Assembly (NCBI GenBank): GCA_003427395.1
Contig: BFEA01000454.1
Span: forward strand, 187,546 to 231,458
DNA length: 43,913 nt
From: Chara braunii
Lineage: Eukaryota > Streptophyta > Charophyceae > Charales > Characeae
Reading direction: 5' to 3'
Shown here: positions 1-12,600 of the stretch, piece after piece
Layout: each line of letters opens with the position of its first letter
How positions within the stretch are numbered: the first letter of the stretch is position 1
Translations under genes and position numbers: made by a program
Notes under the pieces: generated by a model
Told to the model about the DNA's origin: nothing
The model's input: the letters and a program-made list of their open reading frames with translations, nothing else
Database searches by the model: none

Positions 1-60
<60 letters not shown>
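1..60. repeat. (AG)n microsatellite at the window edge
   Basis: Uninterrupted AG dinucleotides fill the first 60 bases. The tract continues out of the window. Confidence 0.99.
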
Positions 61-63
<3 letters not shown>

Positions 64-381
64 ATAGACACAAGGTAAATCGAAAAGGCCCGAACGCGGC
101 TTCCGCACAAAAAAATAGACATGGAAACTGACGGCGGAATCGGACACAGAGTCTGATGCCTGCTAAACCTGAAAAAAAATATAGTGTGCTATACCTGCCG
201 GCCGGCTATTTGCAAGCTATTCGTACTTTGTTGGACTGTGTTTAATTGTGCGACTAGTGCGCTCTCACTGTTTGCTGTGTTCTCACTCTCTGACACGAGT
301 TCTTTTCACACATTCTCAGCTGAACGTATTTGTGAGCCATGTTTGGGTTATGTTTTCCGTTTCTTTTTTTTGTGCTTGCAG

Positions 382-453
382 ATCGTTGGACGGGCTGGAT
401 TTGTTCGGAGTGATCCCGTCAGTGATTGGTAACCTGTCCTCTCTTCGGGAGCT
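382..453 (+). CDS. Exon encoding one LRR (LRR a)
   Basis: A 72-nt exon between acceptor ...tgcttgcag and donor gtgagt. It starts with the third base of a codon and ends with two bases, so both flanking introns are phase 2. Reads SLDGLDLFGVIPSVIGNL then SSLREL, the plant LRR pattern LxLxxNxLxGxIPxxIGNLxxLxxL with the usual Asn replaced by Leu. It carries an N-L-S glycosylation sequon. The exon before it is outside the window, so this is not the first repeat. Confidence 0.9.
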
Positions 454-581
454 GTGAGTGTCCCGCGAAGCTTTTTCTTTTCTTTGTGAATTGGACCTTA
501 TGCGACCTGCGTCTGAATGAGCATCATTATATTATTATTATTATTATTATTATTTTTTATATTATTATTATTATAATTCTA

Positions 582-629
<48 letters not shown>

Positions 630-3600
630 ACGGAAGGCACGAGGTTTGGGTACGCACGTGATTGCTTGGCAGCCTGTCGATGTCCTTTTTTTTTTCCTTC
701 CAGGACAACGGCGTTGAGATATGATCATCGGACTGACCGGCTCTAGGTCATTCAGAGTTGTAATATGTTACTCATCTGCTTCCAGTGGAACTCGAACTCA
801 GCACCTGGTCTGGGGGTGTACCAACTGAGCTGGGACAGTTGGTTCCTGTCGAATTTTCGTCGATGGCTTGATTGTCTTATTCCCAGAGGCGTTAACTGAT
901 TTCGTCTCTGACGTCCTCGACGGGCGATGTGGAGATCACGTGGCAATGACTTGGCGGATTTGTGGTGACGTCTTGGTCGCTGGAAAAGTCTCGGTGTCTT
1001 CTTGGCCTCTGGTTTGTTTGGTTGCACGATTGTTTGATGGAGTGCTTGCTCTTGATCGATTGGCACCTTGGCTGATCTGTGTTGACCCCTTGTTTATTAT
1101 GTACCTGTTGGTTAAGCGGGATCATCATCGTCTTCAAGTGACACGATGAAGTTATAAATGAGGACGACGACGATGATGATTTGGGATAAGGATGAGGAGT
1201 GGTCACGATCGTAATGTCACATGTCGACGACGACGATAATGATGTAGATGTAGACGATGATGGGGGGGGTAATGATGATGATTGCGCACAAAGTCGAGGA
1301 CGATGATGAGGTTGACTCCCAATATGCGGCCAGAGTGATAATGATGATGATGATGATGAGAATAAGGATGAGAATAAGGATGAGGATGAGGATAATGATT
1401 ATGATGAGATTGGCGCGAATGAGGTAATGGATGGATTAACGCTGCGCTCGTTTTGGTCCGGTCTTCTTCTGTGTGCTGTGCACAGGTCCATGGGGAACAA
1501 CCGGTTGTATGGAAGGTTGCCGCATGCAATTTGCCGTTTGAAGAATCTTGAGAAGCTGTGAGCCTTTTTCTTTGCATTGTTGCGCGTCTTTTTCTCAACT
1601 GGATCCCTTTATGCATTGTTGCGCATTTTGAGAACCCGTTGTATATCTGGTTGAAGCCCATCTGCTTGATGTCGATTGGTCTTTTTCCTCCCCCCTTCAC
1701 CCTTCCCCCACCCCCACTGCCACCCGCTCTCCCCTCTTCTCTTCCCTGTTTTCTTTTTCCCCCCGCTCTTTACCATTTCTCGATCTACTCGTGTCATCCT
1801 TGCTCAGCGGCCATGCTAATCTTCCCTGTATCATTCCAATTTCCACGGATGTCCAGAAGGACCCCCCTCCTTTTTTTTGGGTAAGTTGCAATGAATTCCT
1901 TTTGCTCTCTGTGGATTTAAAAACTTTGTGTCAACCTCATCAAATGAGTTCAAAATGTTGAGAGACGGCGAGAGCTTAGGGCAACTACCGGTAGGTCCAA
2001 AGTCTCCCAAAGTGTTGTGTAGTGGAGGTACGCCCAAAAAAATAACAATCCTGCAGGCCAAATATATGCTGAAGGCATTAGTATGCATTTTCTTTTTCTC
2101 TCTGCTACACAACAGTCTAGTACATGCTTTCTAGACCAGGTACATTCAAAATCTTCGAGTCGTCCGAATGCACCTGGCCCAGAACTTGTCCAAATGCATG
2201 TAGAATGTTGTGTAGTGGAGCTACGCCCCCCAAAAAGCAATCCTGCAGGCCAAACATGCTGACGGCATTAGTATGCATTTTATTTTCCTCTCTGCTGCTA
2301 TGGGTAGTCCCACATCTTTTTGCTTCGGTGGAAAACTGCCACGGTTGTATTCCTTTTGCTTCAAGGGCAGTGGTGGTCTATCTGATGGGGTGTGGACATG
2401 TCCGTCCCATGAATCTCATTATGCACAAAGTTCGCACCATGAGCGTTTCCATTACGGCGCCTGCCTCTTTCACTGGGCCACATTGTCCTGCAGTATTGCA
2501 TGGCTTTTCCTCGGTTCTTGCAAAAAAAACGAGCCCTTACCAGCTCGTATGGGGCCCCAGCCGGTCGGTTTTCAGGGTATTTGAAACGGCCGCTAATCTG
2601 CGATTAGCATTACCCAGTTGTCGCCAGTGGGCCACATTGTCCTGCGGTATTGCATGCTGAATTTTTGCAAAACCGAGCCATTACCAGCCCGTATGGGGCC
2701 CCGGCCGGTCGGTTTTCGTGCGATTTGAAACGGCTGCGGTAATCTGGGATTAGCATGACCCGGTTGTCGCCCGCCCGGTCAGTGGAGCTCGCCCCTGACT
2801 CTTTTTTTTTTTTTTTTTTTTTTTTTTTGAAACCCCCCCGCCAGTGTTAGTGCTGCTGATAAGAGCAGACACCACTAACACGTGGGAGAGGCTCCGTCTA
2901 TTGGTGGGGAGCTGTACGGTATCTAGGGTGCCATACGTTATTAGCAGGCTAGCAGGCAGATCGCCCCAATCCAATGCGACTGAACATATTACCGTGTTTT
3001 TTTTTTTTTTTTTTTTTTTTTTTTCATGTTCAGACAACCACCAGGTAGATGTCAAGGGAGGAAATTCGAAATAGAATTGGGTCCTCCAGGACATGGATTC
3101 AGAGAAGATTACCCCTGGACAAGGATGAAGCTCAAGCAGGCAGATCACCCCAACCCAAGGTGACTGAACATATTACATGTTCAGACAACCACCAGGTCGA
3201 TGATGACAAGAGAGGAAAATCGAGCTGGATCCTCCCGGGCATGGATACAGAGAAGATAGGCATAGCCCCTAGACAAGGATGGTACACAAAAATCAAGAAA
3301 ATGGAGATGGTAAATGGATGCAGCTGGTGGGTATGATTTTGCCTGATGAGCAAGTTGAATGTGAGCAGAGTTGAGAGGATTGCCCTATGATGGTTAGGGC
3401 ACACTCACACTAGCTCCTTCTCCCGAACACAATGCGTCCACATGACTGTACTCAACTGGAAAGATTGATTGTATATATTGAGGACGAGGGTACCTTCCTT
3501 CCACCGTAGTTGTCGATTTCTGTGCTGTGGTAAGCTCGCCGTTCTTTCTGCAACTTGGTGCTGCTGATAGCCATTCTTTCTGAGTGCAGTGACCCGCATA

Positions 3601-6600
3601 GAATCCGTCTGAGATTTCTGCTGTTTTTTTAGTATTGCTGCTTGCTGGTAGGACTTTCCTGGTGGGTATGATTTTTACCCGACGAGAAAGGTGATTTTGA
3701 ACAGACTTAAACTGCCACTACCTTTGAGGCTGGAGTCCCAAGTGGGAATATAACCTATACTGCATTCTTCCTGCCGTTGGGCTGCCACTGATAAATTTCA
3801 TCGGCTGCCTTCGTGTGTTACCGGCCTGTGAAACTCACGGGACCTCACCTGCGGCCGATGTATGACAAAGGTAGTGGTCCTTCAAGAGGACTGCCCTATG
3901 ACTGTTAGGGCACACTCACACTCTCTTCTTTCCCTCAAAACGATGCACCCTCGTGACTTTACTCGGCTGGAAAGGTTGCTTGTATATATTTAAGATGACT
4001 GCGTGGGAAAAGATGGTAGGACCTTCGTGGGTGGAAATCTGTCGAAAAGGTTGCAGTGTGATCATGTGATGCTCAACCTCACGCCCTGCTTGCTTTCCTT
4101 GTCGAAGTGACTAAAGCTCGGAAACGGGCCTGGAAAGCGGCAAAATGGGGTCTGCCAAGGATTTTTGGAAAATTGAGTGTGGAGGCGCAGACAGAACTGA
4201 AATGTCCCATGTGGTCTCAGATATGGAGCGTTGCCCGTTCGCAGTTGGGAGGAACGCGCCTCGTTGCACTCTTCCTTACGAGTGGAAGATTGTTCCGAGA
4301 AACGAGCCGGTTGAGTCGATTGAAAGAGCGAATAGCACCTCTGAGAACAACCTTTAACAAGGAGAAAATAGAAGAAGACCACATGCATCCATCATTGATA
4401 CATCACTGGAATCCCAAACGGAGAGGAAGAGAGAAGACACATTTCATCAATGAACCATCACCGGCCCCGATTGTCGCCCAGCGAGATCTTGACAATGAAA
4501 GAGCGGGACGCGGGACGCAATTTAAAACCCACTCCCATTCACAGATTATCAGCCGGTTGAGTCGATTCAAAATGAAGATAATGCAGGAGGAAGTTCGTTA
4601 GTCTGGAGTGTTGCGCGTTCGCAGTTGGGAGGAACGCGCCTCGTTACACTCTTCCTTACGAGTGGAAGATTGCCCCGAGAAGGAGGGGGGGGGGGGCGAG
4701 GGGGATTCATTAGTCTGGAGGGTTGCACGCTTGCAGTTGGGAGGAACGCGCCTTGTTACACTCTTCCTTACGAGTGGGGGGGGTGGGGGGAAGAGGGGGA
4801 TTCGTTAGTCTGGAGTGTTGCGCTTTCGCAGTTGGGAGGAACGCCTTGTTACACTCTTCCTTACGAGTGGAAGATTGTTCCGAGAAACGAGCCGGTCGAG
4901 TCGATTGAACGAGTGAATAGCACCTCTGACAACAACCTTTAACAAGGAGAAAATAGAAGAAGACCACATGCATCCATCATTGATACATCACTGGAATCCC
5001 AAACGGAGAGGAGGAGAGAAGACACATTTCATCAATGAACCATCGCCGGCCCTTGCGTTTCAACGATCGTTGCCCAGTGAGATCTTGACAATGAAAGAGC
5101 GGGACGCGGGGTGCAATTTAAAACCCACTCCTATACACAGATTGTCAGCACAAAGCAACACAGGCAAACATTATCCACTTCATATATCCATAGAAAAAGA
5201 GGAGGGGAGGAGAGAAGTATACACTCGCACGATTATGGAAGGAGAAATTGGCATCCCGCCAGGCAACTTAACTTCAACAATGGCAAGAAGAAGAAGAAGG
5301 AGACAAGGCGTAATGCCTTTCGCTCTCGAACTATGGCCCCAGGCCACCTGATCAATCACCAACACACATTTCCTGGCTCGAGCATTGGCGGTCCCAGCCT
5401 CCACGTATCCAGCTCGAAAACCCAGCGATTGTCGCCCCGTCTACTCAATTACGATGCGGATTCGCCTGGATCCTGCAGTGCGTCACAGCGATCCAGTGCG
5501 CAATCCCGCAAAGTTGTGGCCGACTCGTCAGGACTTTTTGAAGCGCTGATTACCACCTCATCTAGCCGCTACTCCATGAAAGTTGGCCGATGTATTTGGA
5601 GAGAGCAAAAACAACGTGCTTGCGAGATTTATAGTTGCGAAGAAGAGGAAGAGAGGCTACAGAGAGAGGATGAAGGAAGGAGGGGATGAGAAAGGGGGAA
5701 ACATTAGGAAAGGCGATGCTGATCCACATGAAGTACTTCATAGCCAGTCGAATCACAAGGTGAGGAGTTCAGAACCTCCTTGCACGTTGCCGTATGACTT
5801 CTACGAGTACTTGGGGGAATGGCGGGGCTTTCCTGCATGTGAATGAAGGCGTGAAAGGAAGTTACGAAAGACAGAGTGGAGCAAGACCAAGATTCAACAA
5901 AAGTGAGTAGAGAGAAAGGCCCTGAAGAAAGGGAGAAGAAGACAGTTACAGCTTGTCGCGAATGTCGCAAAGGAGGTTGGGGAAGCGTGGGAAAGAATGC
6001 TTGTGGAAGCGTGGCACAGAAAAATGCATGTGTGCAGAATCAAAAAGGCACCAAGACAGTTACACGAAATGTCAGTGAAGCTATGCCTAATTCTCAAAGC
6101 TGTCAGTGAAGCTATGCCTAATTCTCAAAGCCTGATTGAAATTTAAAAGTCCAAAAGAAAATTCCACGGGCGAAATCTAAAACACGCGAGTTCCAACGCC
6201 TGTTCCTATTCTAACATCCATCAACAGAATTTTCACAGGGCTTGCAGGGGCATCTCCAAAAGTGTACATGCACAAAGATAGGATTTGTAGCCAAGTATCC
6301 CAATGGGCACCTGCGATTTCCGAATTAAAAAAAAACTGAGTAAAAAGCATTCCGAGTGTGCTCGCTGAGGCGTGCGTAAATCCTACTGTAAAGGTACAGC
6401 AAAATACAAGGAAAATTCTGCAAAATGTGGAAGTGAAAAGTCAGGATTTGCCGACGTGTCCACATGTATTAGGGCCCAACAAGGACGAGCCCTGCGAACA
6501 GCGAGACGCTCAAAACCACAACCGAAAAATGCTGAGCCCGACGTCAGTGTTCGCTGAAAAACGCATCCTGGACCGGGTAGAGGAACTGGAACTGGAACTG

Positions 6601-9600
6601 GATTAGATTGACCCAGGTTACTCAGAGAACATGAAAAAAAGGGGCTCAGGAGTCGCCTATGCACAGGAGTTGGTGCGTCTTAGTCATCATTCCCTCTCTT
6701 TGGACGATCCCCTCTTCTTGCATTGCAATTTGCAACCACTCCCATGTCGCGCACAACAGTTCCTATTTTCTGAACTCGTGTATCCCCCCATGATGATCTG
6801 AATCACAGGTCACATGTCCTTCTAAAGCGTAAGCCCCCACGGGCCAGAAGTTCCTGGGTCTGTTCTACATTTCTCTATGTCTGAGTCTGAGGGGTGTCCA
6901 GCTCGAAGGCGACGTCAGCAATGTTGAAGTCAGCGACCAAGTGTCCACCCAACAGTTTGCAGGTGGAGATTCCAGTGGCCTGCCTGGGGCTGAGGTCTGC
7001 CGAATTCCTGTCACGTTGTGCCTTCTTGCAGACATCCGCCCTCAAGAGGCTAGACTGCAATTAACGGGCTACAGATCTCCAGTGGATGGAGGCCACTGCC
7101 GTCTTCACCCACCTGGTCATGATAGCTGTATTCCGGCCAACATTCAGTCTGCATACAGCCATAATGACTGGGCGTTCTATTCGGGTGGAGATGGTAGGCA
7201 AACTCCTATGCCTACAGACAGACATATTTCTGCATATTTTGGCAGTCTGCGTCAGACCACCCCTGTCTGGAGGAAATGGTGGCCACGGCTCGAGGCTGCA
7301 AGAAGTTTCCCTAGCCATGGGATATTTGGGTGTATAGACCACACCGACATGTGACCTCCTGGAATCGGCAAGGGTGTGAAATTCACTGGTACTTTAACCC
7401 TTGAGGTAATACCATTTGGGTGTATAGACCATACCAAAATGTGGTCTCCTGGAATCGGCAAGGGTGTGAAATGCATTGGTGGTTTAAGACTTGAGGTAAT
7501 ACCATTTAGTGTCCTGTGTGGCCTGTCAGATTTTGATGTGAGGATGACGGATGGTTCATGCATAGCCTCCTAAATTTCAGTTGGCTGGCAATGTCATCCT
7601 TCCATGGTACTGTGGGTTCAAACTACCACTACAAAGGAGAGCCTCGGAGTCTCCCTCTTTCCTGACTGGTCACCCAGATTTCCCCTTCTCTGAATCCAGT
7701 TTGGTGCTGGGCCTTTTTGGCTTGGCAGGTCAGGTCTAAATGTACCAATGGTTTAACGGTCCCTTGCATTGTTGAATACAAATTGCCTTAAAGTGTCCCT
7801 TACACTGTTGGCTATAGATTGCCTTGGTATAAGTTCTCGCCATATCTGAGTTTTTATCCAAGTTGGCTGGGGTTACAGTATATGCTTTGTTAGTATTTCT
7901 GTCCTTTTCCCCCCTGTACATGCATCCAGACATTCTAGGGTCGATTGATTTCATGTCAATTTGCTCTGATTTTGTTCTTGTTCACCCACTCCACCACTTT
8001 TTTTTGTTAAGAAACACGATGAATTTTGGCTTTTTCTTGCATCCAAAGCGATGCAATACTCACGTTTCTTGTGTATGTGTGGGTCTTTTTCTCGATACCT
8101 TTGTTTGCAGATGGCTCAACGACAACGAACTGAGTGGGCCCATCCCACCAGAAATTGGCAGCTTGATTGAGCTACGCAGCATGTATGTAGAGGGTTCTTT
8201 GTATTTAAAAACTACAGAGCGATGATAAGTCTTTGTTCCATTGGCCCTTCATAGCTTCCCCATCTGACTTAGCTTTTTTTTCCCTTTTTTTTCCCCATCT
8301 GGCTTATCTTGAGACGTGGACTTTGTTTTCTTTTCTGATCTGGCAGTTGAATCTGAGCCACGGTGCCGCCTTGTGATTATGGATCAAATTCACCTCCATC
8401 TCCCAATTCACAGCAAGATATGGGCATCTTCCATGCTTGATATTGATATCACACATATATATCGCTGTGGTTTGTAGTTCTAAAATTCTTTGTTCAAAGG
8501 GTGACAGTCGAGAACCAACCGCCCCAGGTAATTCAGAATGATTTGATTTCATTCTAGTTCCATCAGAGGCTTGCCAGCACTTCCTTCGTTCGTACCTCTG
8601 CCAATCCGATCATCACGGCGATACGATATTATGCGGGGTGTTTCTTAGGCGGACACCATCCATTATGTTGCATTGGAGTTACATTGCTAATCTTGGTTAT
8701 AATGAGACCTCCTAATTGTAAACCACGTAAGGCGGAAGCCTTTCCATAACCTAAACCTTTGATGATTCTCAGTTCAACTGATTTAAAAAAAAAAAAAAAA
8801 AATGGAAAAAAACAAGGCTCCTTTTATTCTGGGGCGCAGAAGTCCGGTTCCTGTTCCACCAGCAAGTCAAAACATCAATTCAACTGACTTATTGAAACTC
8901 ACATCTGTATTTACACAGTTCATGGCTGGGCCAACTGAGCTAGGCCTCCTTTGGTATAGCATCGTAGTAGTTATAAAATCCACCTCTTGCTGGAATTCTA
9001 GTAGCATGTTTGGTTTGAATTTCGAGCACCCGTTTGTACTTCCTCTTCATTACAACTAGAGGGGCGAACATGCATGCTCGAATTGGGGTTGGAAATTAAA
9101 GGCCTTGAAAAATACAGTGCAATGTGTGAAACAAGTTGTGGACTCGGGACTCTGTTAAGATGAGAATGTCTGTCATGGGGTCATTCTGGCAATGTTGATA
9201 CGGCGGTTTGTGAGATTTGTGGGGTTTGTCATCGAAATGAAAGAAAAGGTCAGTCAGTCGTGGTCTGTTCAAGCAAGCAACCAATGATTTTATTTGTGCA
9301 CTGTGGGGTATGTTTCAGATGGCTGAACGGCAATAAGTTAACTGGCATGATTCCTTTCGAGTTCTCCAAGTTGGTGAAACTACAAAGCCTGTGAGTCTCT
9401 CTATCCTGCCATCTTGCTTTGCAATTGCTTTTGGTAATGATTGAGTCTTCCATTCATTTTTTCAATTATTTTTTCAATGCACAACATGTGTCAATGAGAT
9501 TGAGATTGATTCTTTTCTGTCTCATTGAGCAGAGTAGAATACCTTCTTGTTGCGTCAGGACCATAAGGACCTGTAGAAAAAGGAAAAAAGAATCCCTTCT

Positions 9601-12600
9601 TTTTTTGAAGTTTTATCATTTTTCCCTACCTCACACTAGCTACCTACATACCTCATGCTATCTGCCCACGTATGCAGGACATTCAGGACAAGAACGGTGA
9701 GGTCCACGTCTATGTACCTAAGGAGAGGCGGGCTTTCTCTATCAACTCTACTCTGTAAACACCTTGCCCACTTTAGACGGCCGTGGTGGATTGAAGTTCA
9801 TTGAACCCAAGACCTCCTAATACCACATGCATGCTCAACCAAGTGAACTAGGCTGCTGACGGCGTAGAATCCCTTCTTTATTTTCCATCTATTGTCTGTA
9901 AATACTAAATATACATGCTGTCATGCACAGACACCAGAGATCTGGCTCGACTGCCTTTGGTGATGATGTATTCTACTGTGTTTTCTTTATAAACACCATC
10001 TGATCAGAAAGAACAAATTTGTATCGGTGAGGAAAAGGAGAATGTCCTTTTTCTTGTTTTTTATTTTGTTTTCAAAGAAAGCTGTGGTTTTATTATATGA
10101 ACAATCAATGAGGCTGGGAATTCCGCAACATCTCAACTGGGAGAGTGCTGATGCCATTACCCAGATTTGGCTTGAGCTGGAATGTGGGTCCAGTGTCCCC
10201 ATATCTGCAACTTCAACAAAAATCTTAACTGGACAAATGAACACAAATAGAAATGAAGGAGGAAGCCTTTTCTGTTTCTGTATTCCTTTCCGTCCTGGTG
10301 TTTGCCATGTTCGTTGTCCTACTCGTTCTCAAGTTTCTTGTGTTCCAAATCTTCCTCTTTTTCCTTATCTTCCTCTTTGTACCCTCACTTCTCGTATAGC
10401 TTTTTTCCCCTCTTTTTCCATCCCCTTTTCATCCTCTTCCTCCTTTCCTCCCCCCCCCTCTTTTCATCATCCGCGATCATTTATCCTCGTCCTCTCGTTT
10501 GTGTGGTCGTGCTCTTCCTCTTCCTCTTCTTTATCCTCTTCATTAGTCTCTTCTTCATATTCCCTATTGTCCACTTCCTGTCCTTCAGTGTGTTTCCTTC
10601 GTTTTCTCCTTGCTCTTGTTGCTGTTTCATCATCGTCATCATCTTCTTCTCCAATGCCCGGGCGAGGTATGCCAGAGCCACCGGTTTGTTCGGAGCAGCG
10701 CTGTGGATGCTGACCAACTGGTTAGACTAAATGAGGTGGGCTATAATACAGGAGGGGTGTCCAGATAGGAATATAGACAGCAGGCATGTGGCCTAATACA
10801 GTTGGGTAAGGAGTCAGTGGTAGCCTGGAAGCTGAGCAGTAGAAGCGTGAATATCCCTTTTTGAGAAAAAGGGTGTACCATAGTAGTAGAGCCCCGGAAA
10901 ACCAGGGTGTACCATAGTATATCATGGGTGCAAGAGGCGAGGGGGTCGGGAAAAGGGGGAATGGTCGGCGCACTGGTAGTGTGGGGTCCTGGTATCAGTA
11001 GAACAAGTAAGGCAAAAGTCCCGTGGTTCAGGTAGCCAAAACCAGGTTGTACATGAAAAGGTCAGGAAAATAGTATCCTGGTTCAAGTAGTGAGAACTGG
11101 GCTGTGCACTAGGGTCTTCACCGGAGTAGAACGCCTGGGCATTATGGCCGTATCTAGACTGAAAGTTGCTCCAAATACAGCTATTATGACAGGGCGTTAT
11201 ATTTGTGTGAAGACGGTAGTAGGTCTCAACGGGGTAGATACCAAAATGGTGATAGGAGGCTGTAATTAGTTGGTGAATAGCACCCTGTAGTAAGGCCGGG
11301 GCTGTCTAGGACCTGGCATGAGCGATAAAGATCTAACAGGGCATGAGCGGAGTATGGGAGAATAGCCCCTTACATGCCTACATCACACCCATACTGCGAA
11401 TAGCAGAGCCGCCCTATCAACCAGCGCATGTGAAACAACGCGGGCTGTAGCTCAGACAGGTGCACACGAGAGGAGGTAGGGGTGGGTCTAGAAGAGTGCA
11501 GACCTGTTCTGTTACAGCATGCCAGAGGGGATGGCTCCCAGTCAGTTGCAGAAGTGTCTGCCGGGCACGTGAATGCATTAAAATATTAAAATCAGAGGGC
11601 AAGGCCCGAATGGCCCTCTTGCTCAGGTGGTATGTGAGGTGGATGCGGGAGTGTGAAGCCGCTTTACAAGTCCTGGTGCGGTACCTGGCCAAAATGTGCA
11701 TTGGGGACTGTGTGCGTTGAGCATGTTATGTCTGTAGAAGCAATACAATATGTGATTCACGACATTCAACAGCATGAGATATCAAACATCAGGAATACCA
11801 GCATATGACACATGCAAAAGCAAGTCCTGAAATTGTCGAAAAGAGTAAAGAGAAAATTGCTAAACCAGTCACTGGTAACATGGCAGCTCATAGCAACGAC
11901 TTTCAGCAGGGTACTCACTGCGTGGGCAACTGCCCACGTCAACTCAATATCGCACTCTTACAGTCTAGACGTAAGCACCCCAAGTCGATTGGGCGCAAAA
12001 AGGAGTTTGTGCGACAAAATGCCAGAACTTATACCGGTCAGAAACAACGTCATGGACCCTTACCAGTAATCATACACAGACTATTAGCAGACACTCGATC
12101 ACGGTTCGAATCCTACGCTTCACCTTATACTGGTTCAAATCCTACTCGAAGGGACCAACCTCGGGTCATTTAAATCCTATTCAAATCCTAATTGCTACTG
12201 GTCCTGCTATACCACACTGCACAAGTAAAGTCGTTCGAAAACTCACTCAGACAATCAAACTTTTTCCTTTTTCTTTTCTTTCTATTTTTCTGTCCTTTTT
12301 TTTTTTTTTTTTTTTTTTAACAGGTCCTTATGGCCCTGCCTCCATTTCCATTCTGGGGAGCATCAGTCCGGTTCCTTTTCCACCGGCAAGTCAGAATAAA
12401 ATATTACATCATGAAAACACACTCACGCTTCCTTCCGTCTGGCCGAAGGAACCCTGACCAGCATTGATTACTCCTGCAAAATGGAGGATCGACTGTCAGC
12501 TTGCCTTACTTCCACCTTTCCTCTCAGGTCCATTGCACAAACCTGTCAGATGATTAATAAAGAGCAAGAAACGTTACCTTTCTGATCATTCCAAACCACG

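Larger units (their letters stand above)
454..1485 (+). other. Intron between LRR a and LRR b
   Basis: A 1,032-nt phase-2 intron. It holds an (ATT)n tract at about 527-628, a minus-strand tRNA-derived SINE (687-840), and an imperfect GAT/GAG-rich stretch at 1250-1420. No other gene seen. Confidence 0.85.
1558..8110 (+). other. 6.6-kb intron between LRR b and LRR c
   Basis: No exon recognised. It contains a full-length U6-like pseudogene (1771-1864, minus) and a series of diverged two-copy direct duplications (1996-2300, 2472-2771, 2951-3281, 3375-4010, 4224-5148, 6070-6131, 7324-7507). Poly-T runs occur at 2803-2828 and 2997-3024. Short open frames here lack codon-like character and recognisable domains. 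Confidence 0.85.

Noticed and set aside
1771-1864. Functional U6 snRNA gene
   Set aside because: ACAGAGA box is mutated, no T-run terminator and no properly placed TATA or upstream element.
10027-10730. Long plus-strand frames of 228 and 142 codons
   Set aside because: They read through a LINE 3' fragment and a pyrimidine-rich low-complexity tract.
11805-12173. 122-codon plus-strand open frame
   Set aside because: Basic, domain-free, ends in the repeated ggttcaaatcc region; no support as a gene.
12090-12200. Repeated box-B-like ggttcgaatcctac sequences, possibly tRNA genes
   Set aside because: No box A at the right distance and no cloverleaf pairing; looks like a degenerate short repeat.
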